A stretch of 51,376 nucleotides of DNA from Clostridia bacterium (GCA_017501175.1 JAFVXK010000013.1:1-51376); one strand, 5' to 3'; positions 28,177 to 38,407 are shown, counted from the stretch's first letter. Numbers and translations: made by a program. The notes: generated by a model not told the origin, from the sequence alone.

Positions 28177-31100
28177 ATGTCCAACGCAAAGAAACGCGTA
28201 ATTTTTCTTGTTGTGGCTTTTGCTATACTTACGGCATTGGTTTGCTTCGGAATGGCTTCGTTTGCAAACGAAGCGCCTGCGGCAAGCATTAAATACCATA
28301 ATTTATCGTACAAGAGCAACGTTTCGATAAAGTACGCCGTCGAGGTTACGAGCTTGCCCGAAGGCACAGGCGTAGCAGACGTTATTGGTGTTAAGGTCAG
28401 AAAGGGCGACGCCGACTACGAGGCGGATTACGAGGGACAGACGTTCATTAACGGGGCGGAATACTCGGTATTCGGATTCTCTGAGCTTTCTGCGGCGGAA
28501 ATGACCGTTGACGTGTATGCGACACCTTACGTGAAGATTTCGGATACCAAAATAATCACAGGCAAGACGCATAAGAACAGTGTTCTCGATTATTCGTATA
28601 AAATCCTCGGTAAAATCGAGGGCGGCAAGGAGCTTTCGCCAAAGGTCAAAGCTCTGGTCGCAGCTATGCTCTCGTACGGAGCTGCTATTCAGGATTACAG
28701 CGGAATAAACGTTGACCGCCTTGCAGATGCCGATTATTACCAGATAAAAGCTATAAACGGCACACTTCCCGACGGCTTTGATAAGGGACTTTACCAAGAG
28801 GGCGACACGGTTACGCTGACCGCTTCTTCAAAGAGCGGATATATCTTCAAGGGCTGGAAAAATTCTGCTGACGAATACGTAGGCTATGACTTCGGTCTAT
28901 CGGTGACTGTGGTTACGGCAAACGAAACATATACCGCCGAGTACGAGGCGGATACAAGTATAAAGTACGTGCTCGACGGCGGTACGCTTCCCGCAGGCTC
29001 CTGGGATAATTATGTGCTTGGCAGTGCCTTCACGCTTCCCCTGCCTGCGAGGGAAGGATATACCTTCATAGGCTGGTACACCTCTTCCGATTTAAAGGAA
29101 AGCACGAAAATTTCTAAGATACCCGCAGATGCAACAGGCGGATACACCCTTTATGCTAAGTGGGAAATTGTCAAGGTAGAATACAGTATAACCTACAACC
29201 TGAACGGCGGTACGCTTGCTTCCGGCTATCCCGATAAATATGAGCAAGGAACTGCTGTAACGCTTCCCATTCCTACAAGGACGGGATACCTCTTTAAAGG
29301 CTGGTATAATAACGCAAGCTTTAACGGAAGTGCGATAACATCCGTTTCAACAAGTTCCGTCGGCAACCTCTCCCTCTATGCAAAATGGATTTCTCAAATT
29401 GAACAGGCCGTCATTGAACAAAGAGCACAAATCGCAAACAACCCGTTTGGCACAATAACGACGGACCTCTATGCAATAGCAGATAAGGACTGGGGCACAC
29501 CCTCGGCAACGCTAAAGGATGAGCACCCAAGACTTCTGATTACCAACGATAACCTTCCGCTCGTAAAAACTATGTTGAACGAGCGCAACACTACGAACAC
29601 CATTTTCAAAAATTACGTCAATCGTACCCTGGAAAATGACGGTATTCTTAAGGATACATCAAACAACTTTGACGGTTATCCTCTTGACATAATTCAGGCA
29701 AAGGCGCTTGCTTACCTCATTTACGAGGACGAGTATTACGGTTATCAGGCAATTCTTTATATGAAGAATTTCCTTTTGTCACTTAACATAGTTTCGCAAA
29801 GCGACCAGTACCGCCAGTACGGTCAGGTAATGTTCACGGCAGCGCTCGTTTACGACTGGTGCTACGACCTTCTCACAGAGGAGGACAAGAACCAGATTAT
29901 TGCCGGAGTTGAGCACAGAATTTGCCGTATGGAAAATAGTTCTGGGCTTGCTATGGAGGTTGGCTTCCCACCGTCCGGGCTTGATTCGGTTTCGGAGCAC
30001 GGAGCGGAGCATCAGATTCTTCGCGACTACCTCTCCTTTGCCGTGGCTATTTACGACGAGCTTCCTTCATGGTGGAACTACATTGGAGGCAGAGTTTATA
30101 ACGACCACGCGGTTGTAAGAAACTATCTCTATCAGTCGGGTGTTCTTCAGCAGGGAACGGGCTACTTCAACACAAGGCACGGAGCCGATCTTGCAGCCGA
30201 TTGGATTCTCACAGTTGCGACAGGCTCAACTCCCTTTGATGACTGTATGCACAGTGTCGTACGCAATATGCTGGGATATGAGGTCGCGGCCCAAAAGCTG
30301 TTTAAGGACGGCGATGCCGGTTATGACTATTACGTGAGAATGGATAAAAATACCTTCTATGCTGTTCCTGCATATATCGCGGCTTATCTTTACGAGGATT
30401 CCGGTTTGCTTGCACAAGCGAATTTCATATTGGGCGATAGATATTTCGGAAGCACCAGCTATGTCCAATCCGATCCGGCAGATTTGTCACCTGCCCTCTT
30501 CGTAGCTCTTCGCGGTCTTTCGAACACAACGCCTGCCGAGGATAGACACGAGGGAATGCCTCTCATACAGTACAACGGACATACGATGGGGCAGTATATC
30601 ATACGTAACCGCTGGAGCGACGAGGGCGATGCTGCCATCGTTTTGATGAGAATTAAGCAGCTTAACACCGGCTGTCACGAGCACGAGGACTCGGGTACGT
30701 TCGAGATTTACTACAAGGGAATGCTCTCGAGCGGCGGCGGAGTTTATGCCAGCTATTACGCTTCCGGAAAAGAACACACAGAGCATTTTTACAACAAGAC
30801 TATATCGAAAAACGGACTTATAGTATATAATCCTTCAATATGGGATTACAGTAGTGACACCGAAACAGTCAAGTGGTATTCGGGCGGTCAAATAACCCAG
30901 ATAACGCCTAAAAACTTCAACGAGCTTATGCTGCCGAAGCACGTAAAGGCATCAGTAACGGGCAGGCAGCACGCATATATCGGCGGCGATGAAACAAATC
31001 CTCTCTATGCATACATCGCAGGAGATATAACGAAGGCGTACAATCAGAATACAGTAAATTACGTTGGAAGAAGAATGCTTACGGTTTACACCGGTAACGC

Positions 31101-31785
31101 AGATTTCCCGATGGCATTCTTCGTTTACGACGACGTTGAGTCCGACGAGGCAAGCTATGAAAAGCGTTTCCTTCTTCAAATCACATCTCCCGACGCACCG
31201 ACTGTAGATGGCACTAATATGACGATAACCACCGAGCATGAAAGAGGCAGACTTGTGCTTACCTCTCTTTCGGATAACGTTGCATTCAGAGAGTGCGGCG
31301 GCAGAATGTATGATAGCGAGGGTAATTACGACCCCGTTAATTCAAGGAACTACCTTATAAACGGTGTGCAGTGCTACTCAAGTACAGCGAACAAGCTTGA
31401 CGACGGTCACTGGGGCAGAATTGAGATTGTTTCCACTGCAAGCTCGCAGAAGGTAACCTTCATGAACGTTCTCTACGTTACCGATAAGGGACAGACAAAG
31501 GCGGCTCCGAACATCGAAAAGATTAGCGGTGTCGGCGTCGAGGGCGGCGTCTTCGGCGACGTCGCGGCAATCTTTGCTACGTCGAGAACCAGAGCTACCA
31601 CCTCGCTTTCGGCAACCGTATCCGGTGGTGGCAATATGAATTACTACGTATCCGGAGTTGCGGCAGGCGAGTGGAATGTTTCCGTTGACGGAAAGGACTG
31701 CGGCACTTACACCGCAACCGCGGAGGGTGGACTTCTTACCTTTACAGCACCAGACGGAAAGGTTGAAATTACTCCCGTAAAATAA
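28177..31785 (+). CDS. P4: secreted heparinase II/III-like protein with InlB-type repeats, active site degenerate
   Basis: 1202 residues, the largest of the array. It has a plain signal peptide (FLVVAFAILTALVCFGMASFA, no lipobox). A unique domain covers about residues 37-190, and three Listeria-Bacteroides (InlB B-type) repeats about 190-405, recognisable by GYTFIGWY, GYLFKGWY and LYAKW. The lyase fold then begins at HPRLLIT. His834 and His836 of CHEHEDSGTFEIYYKG are kept, but the equivalent of the metal-ligand Asp is Gly853 (SSGGG in place of SDGG) and the distal His is Lys878 (SKNG in place of SHNG). I infer a lost or changed catalytic function, perhaps substrate binding. The start is the ATG at 28177 with GGAGG 6 nt upstream; the open frame reaches 41 codons higher, but that covers the leader hairpins. 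Confidence 0.85.
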   Translation: MSNAKKRVIFLVVAFAILTALVCFGMASFANEAPAASIKYHNLSYKSNVSIKYAVEVTSLPEGTGVADVIGVKVRKGDADYEADYEGQTFINGAEYSVFGFSELSAAEMTVDVYATPYVKISDTKIITGKTHKNSVLDYSYKILGKIEGGKELSPKVKALVAAMLSYGAAIQDYSGINVDRLADADYYQIKAINGTLPDGFDKGLYQEGDTVTLTASSKSGYIFKGWKNSADEYVGYDFGLSVTVVTANETYTAEYEADTSIKYVLDGGTLPAGSWDNYVLGSAFTLPLPAREGYTFIGWYTSSDLKESTKISKIPADATGGYTLYAKWEIVKVEYSITYNLNGGTLASGYPDKYEQGTAVTLPIPTRTGYLFKGWYNNASFNGSAITSVSTSSVGNLSLYAKWISQIEQAVIEQRAQIANNPFGTITTDLYAIADKDWGTPSATLKDEHPRLLITNDNLPLVKTMLNERNTTNTIFKNYVNRTLENDGILKDTSNNFDGYPLDIIQAKALAYLIYEDEYYGYQAILYMKNFLLSLNIVSQSDQYRQYGQVMFTAALVYDWCYDLLTEEDKNQIIAGVEHRICRMENSSGLAMEVGFPPSGLDSVSEHGAEHQILRDYLSFAVAIYDELPSWWNYIGGRVYNDHAVVRNYLYQSGVLQQGTGYFNTRHGADLAADWILTVATGSTPFDDCMHSVVRNMLGYEVAAQKLFKDGDAGYDYYVRMDKNTFYAVPAYIAAYLYEDSGLLAQANFILGDRYFGSTSYVQSDPADLSPALFVALRGLSNTTPAEDRHEGMPLIQYNGHTMGQYIIRNRWSDEGDAAIVLMRIKQLNTGCHEHEDSGTFEIYYKGMLSSGGGVYASYYASGKEHTEHFYNKTISKNGLIVYNPSIWDYSSDTETVKWYSGGQITQITPKNFNELMLPKHVKASVTGRQHAYIGGDETNPLYAYIAGDITKAYNQNTVNYVGRRMLTVYTGNADFPMAFFVYDDVESDEASYEKRFLLQITSPDAPTVDGTNMTITTEHERGRLVLTSLSDNVAFRECGGRMYDSEGNYDPVNSRNYLINGVQCYSSTANKLDDGHWGRIEIVSTASSQKVTFMNVLYVTDKGQTKAAPNIEKISGVGVEGGVFGDVAAIFATSRTRATTSLSATVSGGGNMNYYVSGVAAGEWNVSVDGKDCGTYTATAEGGLLTFTAPDGKVEITPVK
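31658..31736 (+). repeat. 79-nt block identical to 40776-40854
   Basis: The 3' part of P4, encoding the C-terminal beta domain, is base-for-base identical over 79 nt to the corresponding part of P7, in the same reading frame, although the proteins differ widely elsewhere. Confidence 0.9.
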
Positions 31786-31802
31786 AGAAAAACGCTATTT
31801 TT

Positions 31803-31835
31803 AAGGGCGGCTTCAAGGAGCCGCCCTTTTTGTTT
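31803..31835 (+). terminator. Rho-independent terminator after P4
   Basis: AAGGGCGGCT (31803-31812) pairs perfectly with AGCCGCCCTT (31819-31828), followed by TTTTGTTT. Confidence 0.9.
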
Positions 31836-31904
31836 ATGAAAGCTACTTTTTGCCGCGCGAAGCAATCAAAAAAGCATAAGATCCAAAGAAATCAGCTAAA
31901 AGTG

Positions 31905-31933
31905 TTGCATTTTTCGCACCCATATGATATAAT
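31905..31933 (+). promoter_or_regulatory. Promoter of lyase gene P5
   Basis: -35 TTGCAT (31905-31910), 17-nt spacer, perfect -10 TATAAT (31928-31933). Confidence 0.8.
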
Positions 31934-31970
31934 GAGTAATATTATTAATCTGGAAAGTGAGTAATTTTAA

Positions 31971-34900
31971 ATGAAGGCTACCTTGAAACTAATCGTTTTA
32001 GTTATCTGCTTCATCCTCTGCCTTTCGCTTCTAACGGCGTGCGGCGGCGACGATTGGAATCCCACGGGCAAGGACGTTACCCTTATCGCCAAGGGCGACC
32101 CCGCAAAATATCTGTGTGTTTACAATGGCAACGACATCACAACCAAAAACGCCGCACTTCTTTTCAAGAACGAGGTGATTTCGAACGGTCTTAAATGCGT
32201 ACCAACGGTTTACGGACATACGTCCGAAGACGATGAGTTTGAGATTCTATTTGGCGAAACCGGCAGAACGGCATCAAACGTAGCCTCCGAGTTTTTGAGG
32301 AGCAAAATCGACGATAAAAGCGACGACTATCATTGGGTATTCTATTACAGAGATGGTAAGCTCGCGATAGTTGCCAACGACAGCGTTGCTTATGAACTGG
32401 CAATAGAGGACTTCTTTAATAAGTACATGACCGAAAACGGCATCGTTTTCAAAGATACTCTCAAGGAATACGTAACGATATCCTACAACGACTATTTCAG
32501 AGAGCTTTCGGAGAAAAAGAAGCAGGAGCACGAGGAATATCTCGACCAGCTCACTTCTCTTCTTGCGGCACAGCGCGAGGAGCTCAGCACTCTCAGAGGA
32601 ACCTGGGATAAGCACGCCTCTGCCAGCTCGACGAACCTAGAGGTTAATCTCTTTGCTGACTATACCGAGGATTTGATGACCGCCACCACTGTAAAATGGG
32701 ATGCGCCAACCGCATATCCCATAAGCGAGCACCCTCGTCTTCTTTTCACAAAGGACGATCTCCCTGCTATAAGAAAGGCTCTCAGCGAGGACACCGCCAG
32801 CAACGAGAGCTTCTTGCGCTACGTTGACATCAATATTCAGAGCAACTGTGTGCTCCCAGCTCCCACCTCGCAGGGTGCAAACACGACGCACAACTTCACC
32901 TCATCTTATTTGAATATTATTCAGGCAAAGGCTCTCGCTTATCTTCTTTACGGCGACGAGTACTACGGCTATCAGGCAATTTTATACGTAAAAAATTATA
33001 TCAAGACGCTTGATATAGTACAAATTCCCACCGACCAATGCCGTTCCTACGGATACGTTATGTACACCGTCGCTCTGGTTTACGACTGGTGCTACGACCT
33101 GCTTACAGAAACCGATAAAATCCAGCTTATTGCGGGCGTTGAGAACTGCCTGTGCCGAGATGATAAAAGCAAAAAGGTAGTCAAATCTAAAATGGAAGTT
33201 CTCTTCCCGCCGAGCGCCGAGGCCGCAATAGCAGGACACGGTAACGAGTACCAGGTTCTTCGCGACTATCTTTCCTTTGCGATAGCTATATACGGTGATA
33301 ACAACTCTTGGTACGAGTACGTTGGCGGACGCGTATATCACGACCTCGTTCCTGCGAGAAATTACTTGTATCAGACGGGGAACGTATGGCAGGGCACGGG
33401 CTATGCCTTTACAAGACACGTGCCTACTTTGATTTCCGCATGGATTCTCCAGATCGCTAACGGCGAGAACCCTTACAACGACGTTCTGCATGATGCAATT
33501 TGGGGTCTGTTTAACTACGAGGTCGCGCCCGGTTATATCTTCACCGACGGCGACAAAACCGCAAATCTCTACGAGCAGTCTAAATACGTACACCACGCTT
33601 ATCTTGCAGCTTATCTCTACGATGATTCCGCAATGATGGCTATGCTTGAATACCTGTTGGACAATCATTGTGGCGGCGAAAACCCCTTCTCTAACGGAGG
33701 CTATTCCGGAATAAACGACATTTCATGCGTAATTCTCAACGCTCTTTGTGATACAGAGTCAAGCGGCGACAGATACGAGGGAATGGAGCTCATCAAGTAT
33801 TACGGCTCGTATCTCGGTCAATATACCGTCCGTGAATCTTGGGATGACGAATCCTCTGCGGCGGTGTATATGAGAATAAAGGAGCGCACCACGGGCGGCC
33901 ACGAGCATCTGGACGCAGGTACCTTTGAGATTTATTACAAAGGTCTTCTTACGAGCGATGGCGGCATCTATAATTCAACCGACCATTACACGTACTACCA
34001 TACCGCAACCATCTCGCATAACGGTCTTATAATCTACAACTCATTGCTTAATAAAACCGAGAGAGGCTGGTATTCAGGCGGACAAAGAAGACCTCCGGAT
34101 ATCAACGGCATTGCCCTTGACGAATGGCTTCTCAACAGCAAGATGGACACGGGCAAGATTACGGGCAAACAGCACGGATATGCAAACGAGGAAGAAACGA
34201 AAGCCCTTTACGCCTATATTGCCGGCGACATTACCAAGGCTTATGATTCTTCAACCGTAGGCTACGTAGGAAGAAGAATGCTCACCGTTTATACCGGTGA
34301 CGAGGAATTTCCTATGGTATTCTTCGTTTACGACGATATACTCGCCAATAGCAAGAATTTTGAAAAGAGATTCCTGCTTCAGATAACCTCGCCTAACGAG
34401 CCTACTATAAGCGGCAACAGAGTAATCACCGAAAACGGTGACGGACGCCTCGTTCTCACCTCTCTTTCAAGCGATGTCAGCATCAATCCCGTCGGTGGAA
34501 GAGTCTATAACAGCAGCGGAAACTACGACGAAGCTAATTCCAGTAACTACTCCGTTAACGGAAAGCAGCTGAGCAGCGGCGGAAGCGACGACGGACACTG
34601 GGGAAGAATTGAAATAGTTTCCACGAAAAAAAACGCGCACAGCACCTTTATGAACGTAATCTACGTTACCGATAAGGGCAATGACAGCTCGGTTGACGTA
34701 AGAAAGCTTGGAAGCGCAGTCGGCGTCGAGGGTGGAGTATTCAACAAAAAAATTGCCGCAGTATTCGCCACCGAGAAAAACCGAACCAAAGACGAGCTTT
34801 CCTTCACCGTATCGGGCGACGGCAGCGTTGACTATTACGTTTCCGGCGTTGCGGCAGGCAAGTGGCAGGTTACCGTTGACGGTAAGGACTGCGGTACTTA

Positions 34901-34976
34901 TACTGCAACCGAGGAGGGTGGGCTTCTAACCTTCACCGCTCCCGACGGAAAGGTTGTAATAGCTCCCGCCAACTAA
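31971..34976 (+). CDS. P5: heparinase II/III-like lyase lipoprotein
   Basis: 1001 residues; lipobox LLTAC, Cys24. Parts as in P1, with a short coiled coil (RELSEKKKQEHEEYL). His644 and His646 in GGHEHLDAGTFEIYYKG, the Asp at +17 (TSDGG) and SHNG are intact. The middle region (AAIAGHGNEYQVLRDYLSF, YGDNNSWYEYVGGRVYHD) groups it with P2 and P7. The start is preceded by GAAAGTGAG; it has its own consensus-like promoter. No terminator is visible in the 107 nt before P6, so it may also read into P6. Confidence 0.88.
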   Translation: MKATLKLIVLVICFILCLSLLTACGGDDWNPTGKDVTLIAKGDPAKYLCVYNGNDITTKNAALLFKNEVISNGLKCVPTVYGHTSEDDEFEILFGETGRTASNVASEFLRSKIDDKSDDYHWVFYYRDGKLAIVANDSVAYELAIEDFFNKYMTENGIVFKDTLKEYVTISYNDYFRELSEKKKQEHEEYLDQLTSLLAAQREELSTLRGTWDKHASASSTNLEVNLFADYTEDLMTATTVKWDAPTAYPISEHPRLLFTKDDLPAIRKALSEDTASNESFLRYVDINIQSNCVLPAPTSQGANTTHNFTSSYLNIIQAKALAYLLYGDEYYGYQAILYVKNYIKTLDIVQIPTDQCRSYGYVMYTVALVYDWCYDLLTETDKIQLIAGVENCLCRDDKSKKVVKSKMEVLFPPSAEAAIAGHGNEYQVLRDYLSFAIAIYGDNNSWYEYVGGRVYHDLVPARNYLYQTGNVWQGTGYAFTRHVPTLISAWILQIANGENPYNDVLHDAIWGLFNYEVAPGYIFTDGDKTANLYEQSKYVHHAYLAAYLYDDSAMMAMLEYLLDNHCGGENPFSNGGYSGINDISCVILNALCDTESSGDRYEGMELIKYYGSYLGQYTVRESWDDESSAAVYMRIKERTTGGHEHLDAGTFEIYYKGLLTSDGGIYNSTDHYTYYHTATISHNGLIIYNSLLNKTERGWYSGGQRRPPDINGIALDEWLLNSKMDTGKITGKQHGYANEEETKALYAYIAGDITKAYDSSTVGYVGRRMLTVYTGDEEFPMVFFVYDDILANSKNFEKRFLLQITSPNEPTISGNRVITENGDGRLVLTSLSSDVSINPVGGRVYNSSGNYDEANSSNYSVNGKQLSSGGSDDGHWGRIEIVSTKKNAHSTFMNVIYVTDKGNDSSVDVRKLGSAVGVEGGVFNKKIAAVFATEKNRTKDELSFTVSGDGSVDYYVSGVAAGKWQVTVDGKDCGTYTATEEGGLLTFTAPDGKVVIAPAN

Positions 34977-35017
34977 TGCTTTAATATCTTATGGATGTTA
35001 AATTTACATTTTAATTC

Positions 35018-35046
35018 TTGTAATCGATAATACTTTATGTTAAAAT
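35018..35046 (+). promoter_or_regulatory. Promoter of lyase gene P6
   Basis: -35 TTGTAA (35018-35023), 17-nt spacer, -10 TAAAAT (35041-35046). The core is nearly the same sequence as the P1 promoter (TCGATAATA, TTTATG, TAAAAT). Confidence 0.7.
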
Positions 35047-35083
35047 AAATATCAAAATAAACTTTGAAAGCGAACTACTCTAA

Positions 35084-38000
35084 ATGAAAACAGGACTTAA
35101 GTTGCTCATTTTTGCAATCTGCGTACTTCTCTCTATGTCACTCCTCACAGCATGCGGCGGTGACGATACGAGTGACGACGGTTGGAAGCCGACCGGAAAA
35201 GAGATTGCGCTCATCGTTAAGGATGAGGAAGCAAAATATACTATCATATTTGCCGAGAGCGACGAGAACGCAAAAGCGGGTGCGGCGCTCTTTGAAACGG
35301 CGATTTCTCAAAACGAGCTCCCCTCGGCAATCGATGCGGACGCTGAATTTGAAATTCTCTTTGGCGAAACCTCAGCAGAAGCATCAAAGCTTGCCAATGA
35401 AGCGCTCAAAATCAAGGTTGCCGAGAAGAAGGACGACTATCACTGGGTATTCTACTACAGCGATGGTAAGCTTGCGATAGTTGCAAACAACGCTCTTGCC
35501 TATGAATTCGCAGTAGAGGACTTCTTTGAGAGGCATCTTACCGCCTCCGGTATAGTATTTAAGGATACCCTCAACGAGCATGGAACGGTTACCGCAAAGG
35601 AGTACCAAGACTATCTTGACGAGCAAGAAAGACTTGCCGAGGAAGAGCGTCAGCAGCAGCTCGACGAGGAGGAGAGGCTCGCCGCAGAGGAAAAAAAGAA
35701 GGAGCACGAGCAGTATCTCGGCGAGCTCACCGCTCTCCTTGACGCACAGCGCACCGAGCTTTCCGCCATCAAGGGCACTTGGGACAAATATCAGGCGGTT
35801 GACTCGCGCAACAATCCCGAAATCAATCTTTTCACGGAGTACACTCACAACATGGTGGCTGCCGCCAGTATTTCCTTCGGCTCACCTGCGAAGTATCCTA
35901 CCAAGGGTCAGCACCCCCGTCTGCTTCTCACCGAGGATAATCTTCTCTTGATAAGACGAATGCTCCGCGATGACAAAGGTGCAAACGACACCTTCAGGGC
36001 GCTGACGGAAAGAACGATAGACAACAACAGCATTCTCCCCGCCGCCAAAAAAAGCTCGGACGGCTCTATCGACAATTACACCACAACTCCGCTCAACACT
36101 ATTCAGGCGAAATCTCTTGCCTATCTTCTCTACGGCGACGAGTATTACGGCTATCAGGCAATTCTTTATATGAAAAACTACCTGATGTCGCTCGATATTG
36201 AATATATTCCCTCCGATCAGTGCCGTTACTACGGCTTCGTAGCCTTTACCGCCGCTATCGTTTACGACTGGTGCTACGATCTTCTGACCGAAACCGACAA
36301 AATTCAGCTTATCGCGGGCGTTGAAAACTGCCTTTTCAGAGATGCGCTGAATCTCAAGGCGTCGGAGTCGAAAATGGAGGTTCTCTTCCCTCCCACAGGT
36401 CAGGCTGCCATAGCGGGACACGGTAACGAGTATCAGGTGTTGCGCGACTATCTCGCATTTTCGGTTGCTATCTACGACGAAGTTCCCTCATGGTACGAGT
36501 ACGTAGGCGGACGAGTTTACAACAACTTCCGGCCTGCGAGAGAATATCTCTATCAGTCGGGAGTTACCTGGCAGGGCACGGGCTATTCTATGACAAGACA
36601 CGCGCCCACACTTATTTCGGCTTGGATTTTGCAGGTCGCAACGGGCGAAAATCCCTACAGCGAGGTTTTACATAACGCAATCTTAGGTCTGTTTAACTAC
36701 GAGGTAACCCCTGGATATACCTTCTCCGACGGTGACAAAACAGGTGACCTCTGGTCAGTGCACAGTCATCTGCATCTTGCCTATCTTGCAGCGTATCTGT
36801 ACGAGGACTCTTCGCTTCTTGCTCTCGCAGACTATCTTCTCGACTCGGGATACGGAGAGGGCTCAAACCCGTTTGCCAGCGTTGGTTACGGCGGACTGCA
36901 GACCGTTCCCTTCGTGGTTCTCCGCGGTCTTTGTAAGCTTGAACCAAGCGAGGACAGATACGAGAACATGGAGCTCATCAAATACTACGGCTCATATCTC
37001 GGTCAGTATGTAGTGCGCGAGGCATGGGACGACGAGTCCTCGGCGGCAGTCTTTATGAAAATCAAGGAGCGCACGACCTCGGGACACGAGCACATGGACG
37101 CCGGAACGTTTGAAATATATTACAAGGGTATGCTCACAAGCGACGGCGGATGCTACAACAATGACGGCCACACCCAGTCGATGTACTACCACGATGCGAC
37201 AATCTCCCACAACGGCCTTATAATCTTTAACCCCGCCTACGACAGAGCGGGCTATGAGGGCGGCTATTACTCAGGCGGTCAGAAAAGACCTCCGGACACT
37301 AACGGAATGTCGCTTAACCACTGGCTGCAAAACAAAAATATGGACACGGGCAAGGTGACGGGCAGACAGCACGGCTATGCCGACGAGGCAAAGACCAAGC
37401 CCCTCTATGCCTACATCGCGGGTGACATCACAAAGGCATACGAGGCTGACACCGTAACCTACGTCGGACGCAGAATGCTCACCGTCTATACCGGCGACGA
37501 GGACGTACCGATGGTATTCTTCGTGTTTGACGATATTTTCGCCAATAACAGAAGATTTGAAAAGCGCTTCCTGCTTCAGATAACCTCGTCCGACGAGCCC
37601 ACCATCAACGGCAACACGGTGATTACCGAAAACGGCGAGGGACGCCTCGTTCTCACCTGTCTGTCGAAGAACGTCAGACTTGACCCTGTCGGCGGCAGAG
37701 CCTACACCGCAGACGGAAAATACGACGGAGCTAACTCGAAAAACTACTTCGTCAACGGCGTCCAAATGATACCTTTGAACAGCAACGCCGACGACGGCCA
37801 TTGGGGCAGAGTTGAGATTGTTTCCACCGCAAACGCGGCACAGACCACCTTTATGAACGTACTCTACGTTACCGACAAGGGCAACGACGTATCCGTTGAC
37901 GTAAGCAAGCCGACAGCCACAAAGGGTATCGAGGGCGCGATATTCAATGAGAAAATCGTCGCCGCCTTTGCAACCGACAGAAACGGCGCGGAAAGTGAGC

Positions 38001-38191
38001 TCGTCTTCACAGTCGATGCCGACAGAGAAAGCACCGATTACTACGTTTCAGGTCTTGCGGCAGGCAAGTGGAGCGTTTCGGTTGACTACGAGGAGCTTGG
38101 CGTCTACACGGTAACCGAGGAGGGCGGACTTCTCACCTTCACCGCTACCGACGGAAAGGTCGTAATAACCCCCGTAAGCCTCGAAAAATAA
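35084..38191 (+). CDS. P6: heparinase II/III-like lyase lipoprotein with extended coiled coil
   Basis: 1035 residues; lipobox LLTAC, Cys24. The N-terminal module is more divergent than in the others (EIALIVKDEEAKYTIIFAES) and lacks the FGHTSES stretch. The coiled coil is longer, with a partial internal duplication (EQERLAEEERQQQ, then EEERLAAEEKKK). His668 and His670 in SGHEHMDAGTFEIYYKG, the Asp at +17 and SHNG are kept. It resembles P1 in the lyase core (TGQAAIAGHGNEYQ, YDEVPSWYEYVGGRVYN). The start is preceded by GAAAGCGAA. It ends in a strong terminator. Confidence 0.88.
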   Translation: MKTGLKLLIFAICVLLSMSLLTACGGDDTSDDGWKPTGKEIALIVKDEEAKYTIIFAESDENAKAGAALFETAISQNELPSAIDADAEFEILFGETSAEASKLANEALKIKVAEKKDDYHWVFYYSDGKLAIVANNALAYEFAVEDFFERHLTASGIVFKDTLNEHGTVTAKEYQDYLDEQERLAEEERQQQLDEEERLAAEEKKKEHEQYLGELTALLDAQRTELSAIKGTWDKYQAVDSRNNPEINLFTEYTHNMVAAASISFGSPAKYPTKGQHPRLLLTEDNLLLIRRMLRDDKGANDTFRALTERTIDNNSILPAAKKSSDGSIDNYTTTPLNTIQAKSLAYLLYGDEYYGYQAILYMKNYLMSLDIEYIPSDQCRYYGFVAFTAAIVYDWCYDLLTETDKIQLIAGVENCLFRDALNLKASESKMEVLFPPTGQAAIAGHGNEYQVLRDYLAFSVAIYDEVPSWYEYVGGRVYNNFRPAREYLYQSGVTWQGTGYSMTRHAPTLISAWILQVATGENPYSEVLHNAILGLFNYEVTPGYTFSDGDKTGDLWSVHSHLHLAYLAAYLYEDSSLLALADYLLDSGYGEGSNPFASVGYGGLQTVPFVVLRGLCKLEPSEDRYENMELIKYYGSYLGQYVVREAWDDESSAAVFMKIKERTTSGHEHMDAGTFEIYYKGMLTSDGGCYNNDGHTQSMYYHDATISHNGLIIFNPAYDRAGYEGGYYSGGQKRPPDTNGMSLNHWLQNKNMDTGKVTGRQHGYADEAKTKPLYAYIAGDITKAYEADTVTYVGRRMLTVYTGDEDVPMVFFVFDDIFANNRRFEKRFLLQITSSDEPTINGNTVITENGEGRLVLTCLSKNVRLDPVGGRAYTADGKYDGANSKNYFVNGVQMIPLNSNADDGHWGRVEIVSTANAAQTTFMNVLYVTDKGNDVSVDVSKPTATKGIEGAIFNEKIVAAFATDRNGAESELVFTVDADRESTDYYVSGLAAGKWSVSVDYEELGVYTVTEEGGLLTFTATDGKVVITPVSLEK

Positions 38192-38200
38192 GATCTTTCT

Positions 38201-38236
38201 CAAGGTGTGTCCTCGTTCGAGGGCGCACCTTGTTTT
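38201..38236 (+). terminator. Rho-independent terminator after P6
   Basis: CAAGGTGTGTCCTCG (38201-38215) pairs with CGAGGGCGCACCTTG (38218-38232) through two G-T pairs, 2-nt loop, followed by TTTTC. Confidence 0.88.
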
Positions 38237-38321
38237 CATAAATTCTAAAAAGCCCTTGTTCCGCGCATACAATAAAAAACAGTTAAAAATAAATCATTAA
38301 CCGTACTTTTCGGGCTTTGTA

Positions 38322-38350
38322 TTGCTTTTTTCTGCGTGCTGTGTTAAATT
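38322..38350 (+). promoter_or_regulatory. Candidate promoter of lyase gene P7
   Basis: -35 TTGCTT (38322-38327), 17-nt spacer, -10 TAAATT (38345-38350). An alternative -10 TATTAT lies at 38365-38370 with a poorer -35. Confidence 0.4.
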
Positions 38351-38407
38351 AGTATTGAGCAGTATATTATACTCTCAACAATTCCTACGAAAGCGAGTAA
38401 ATTCAAA

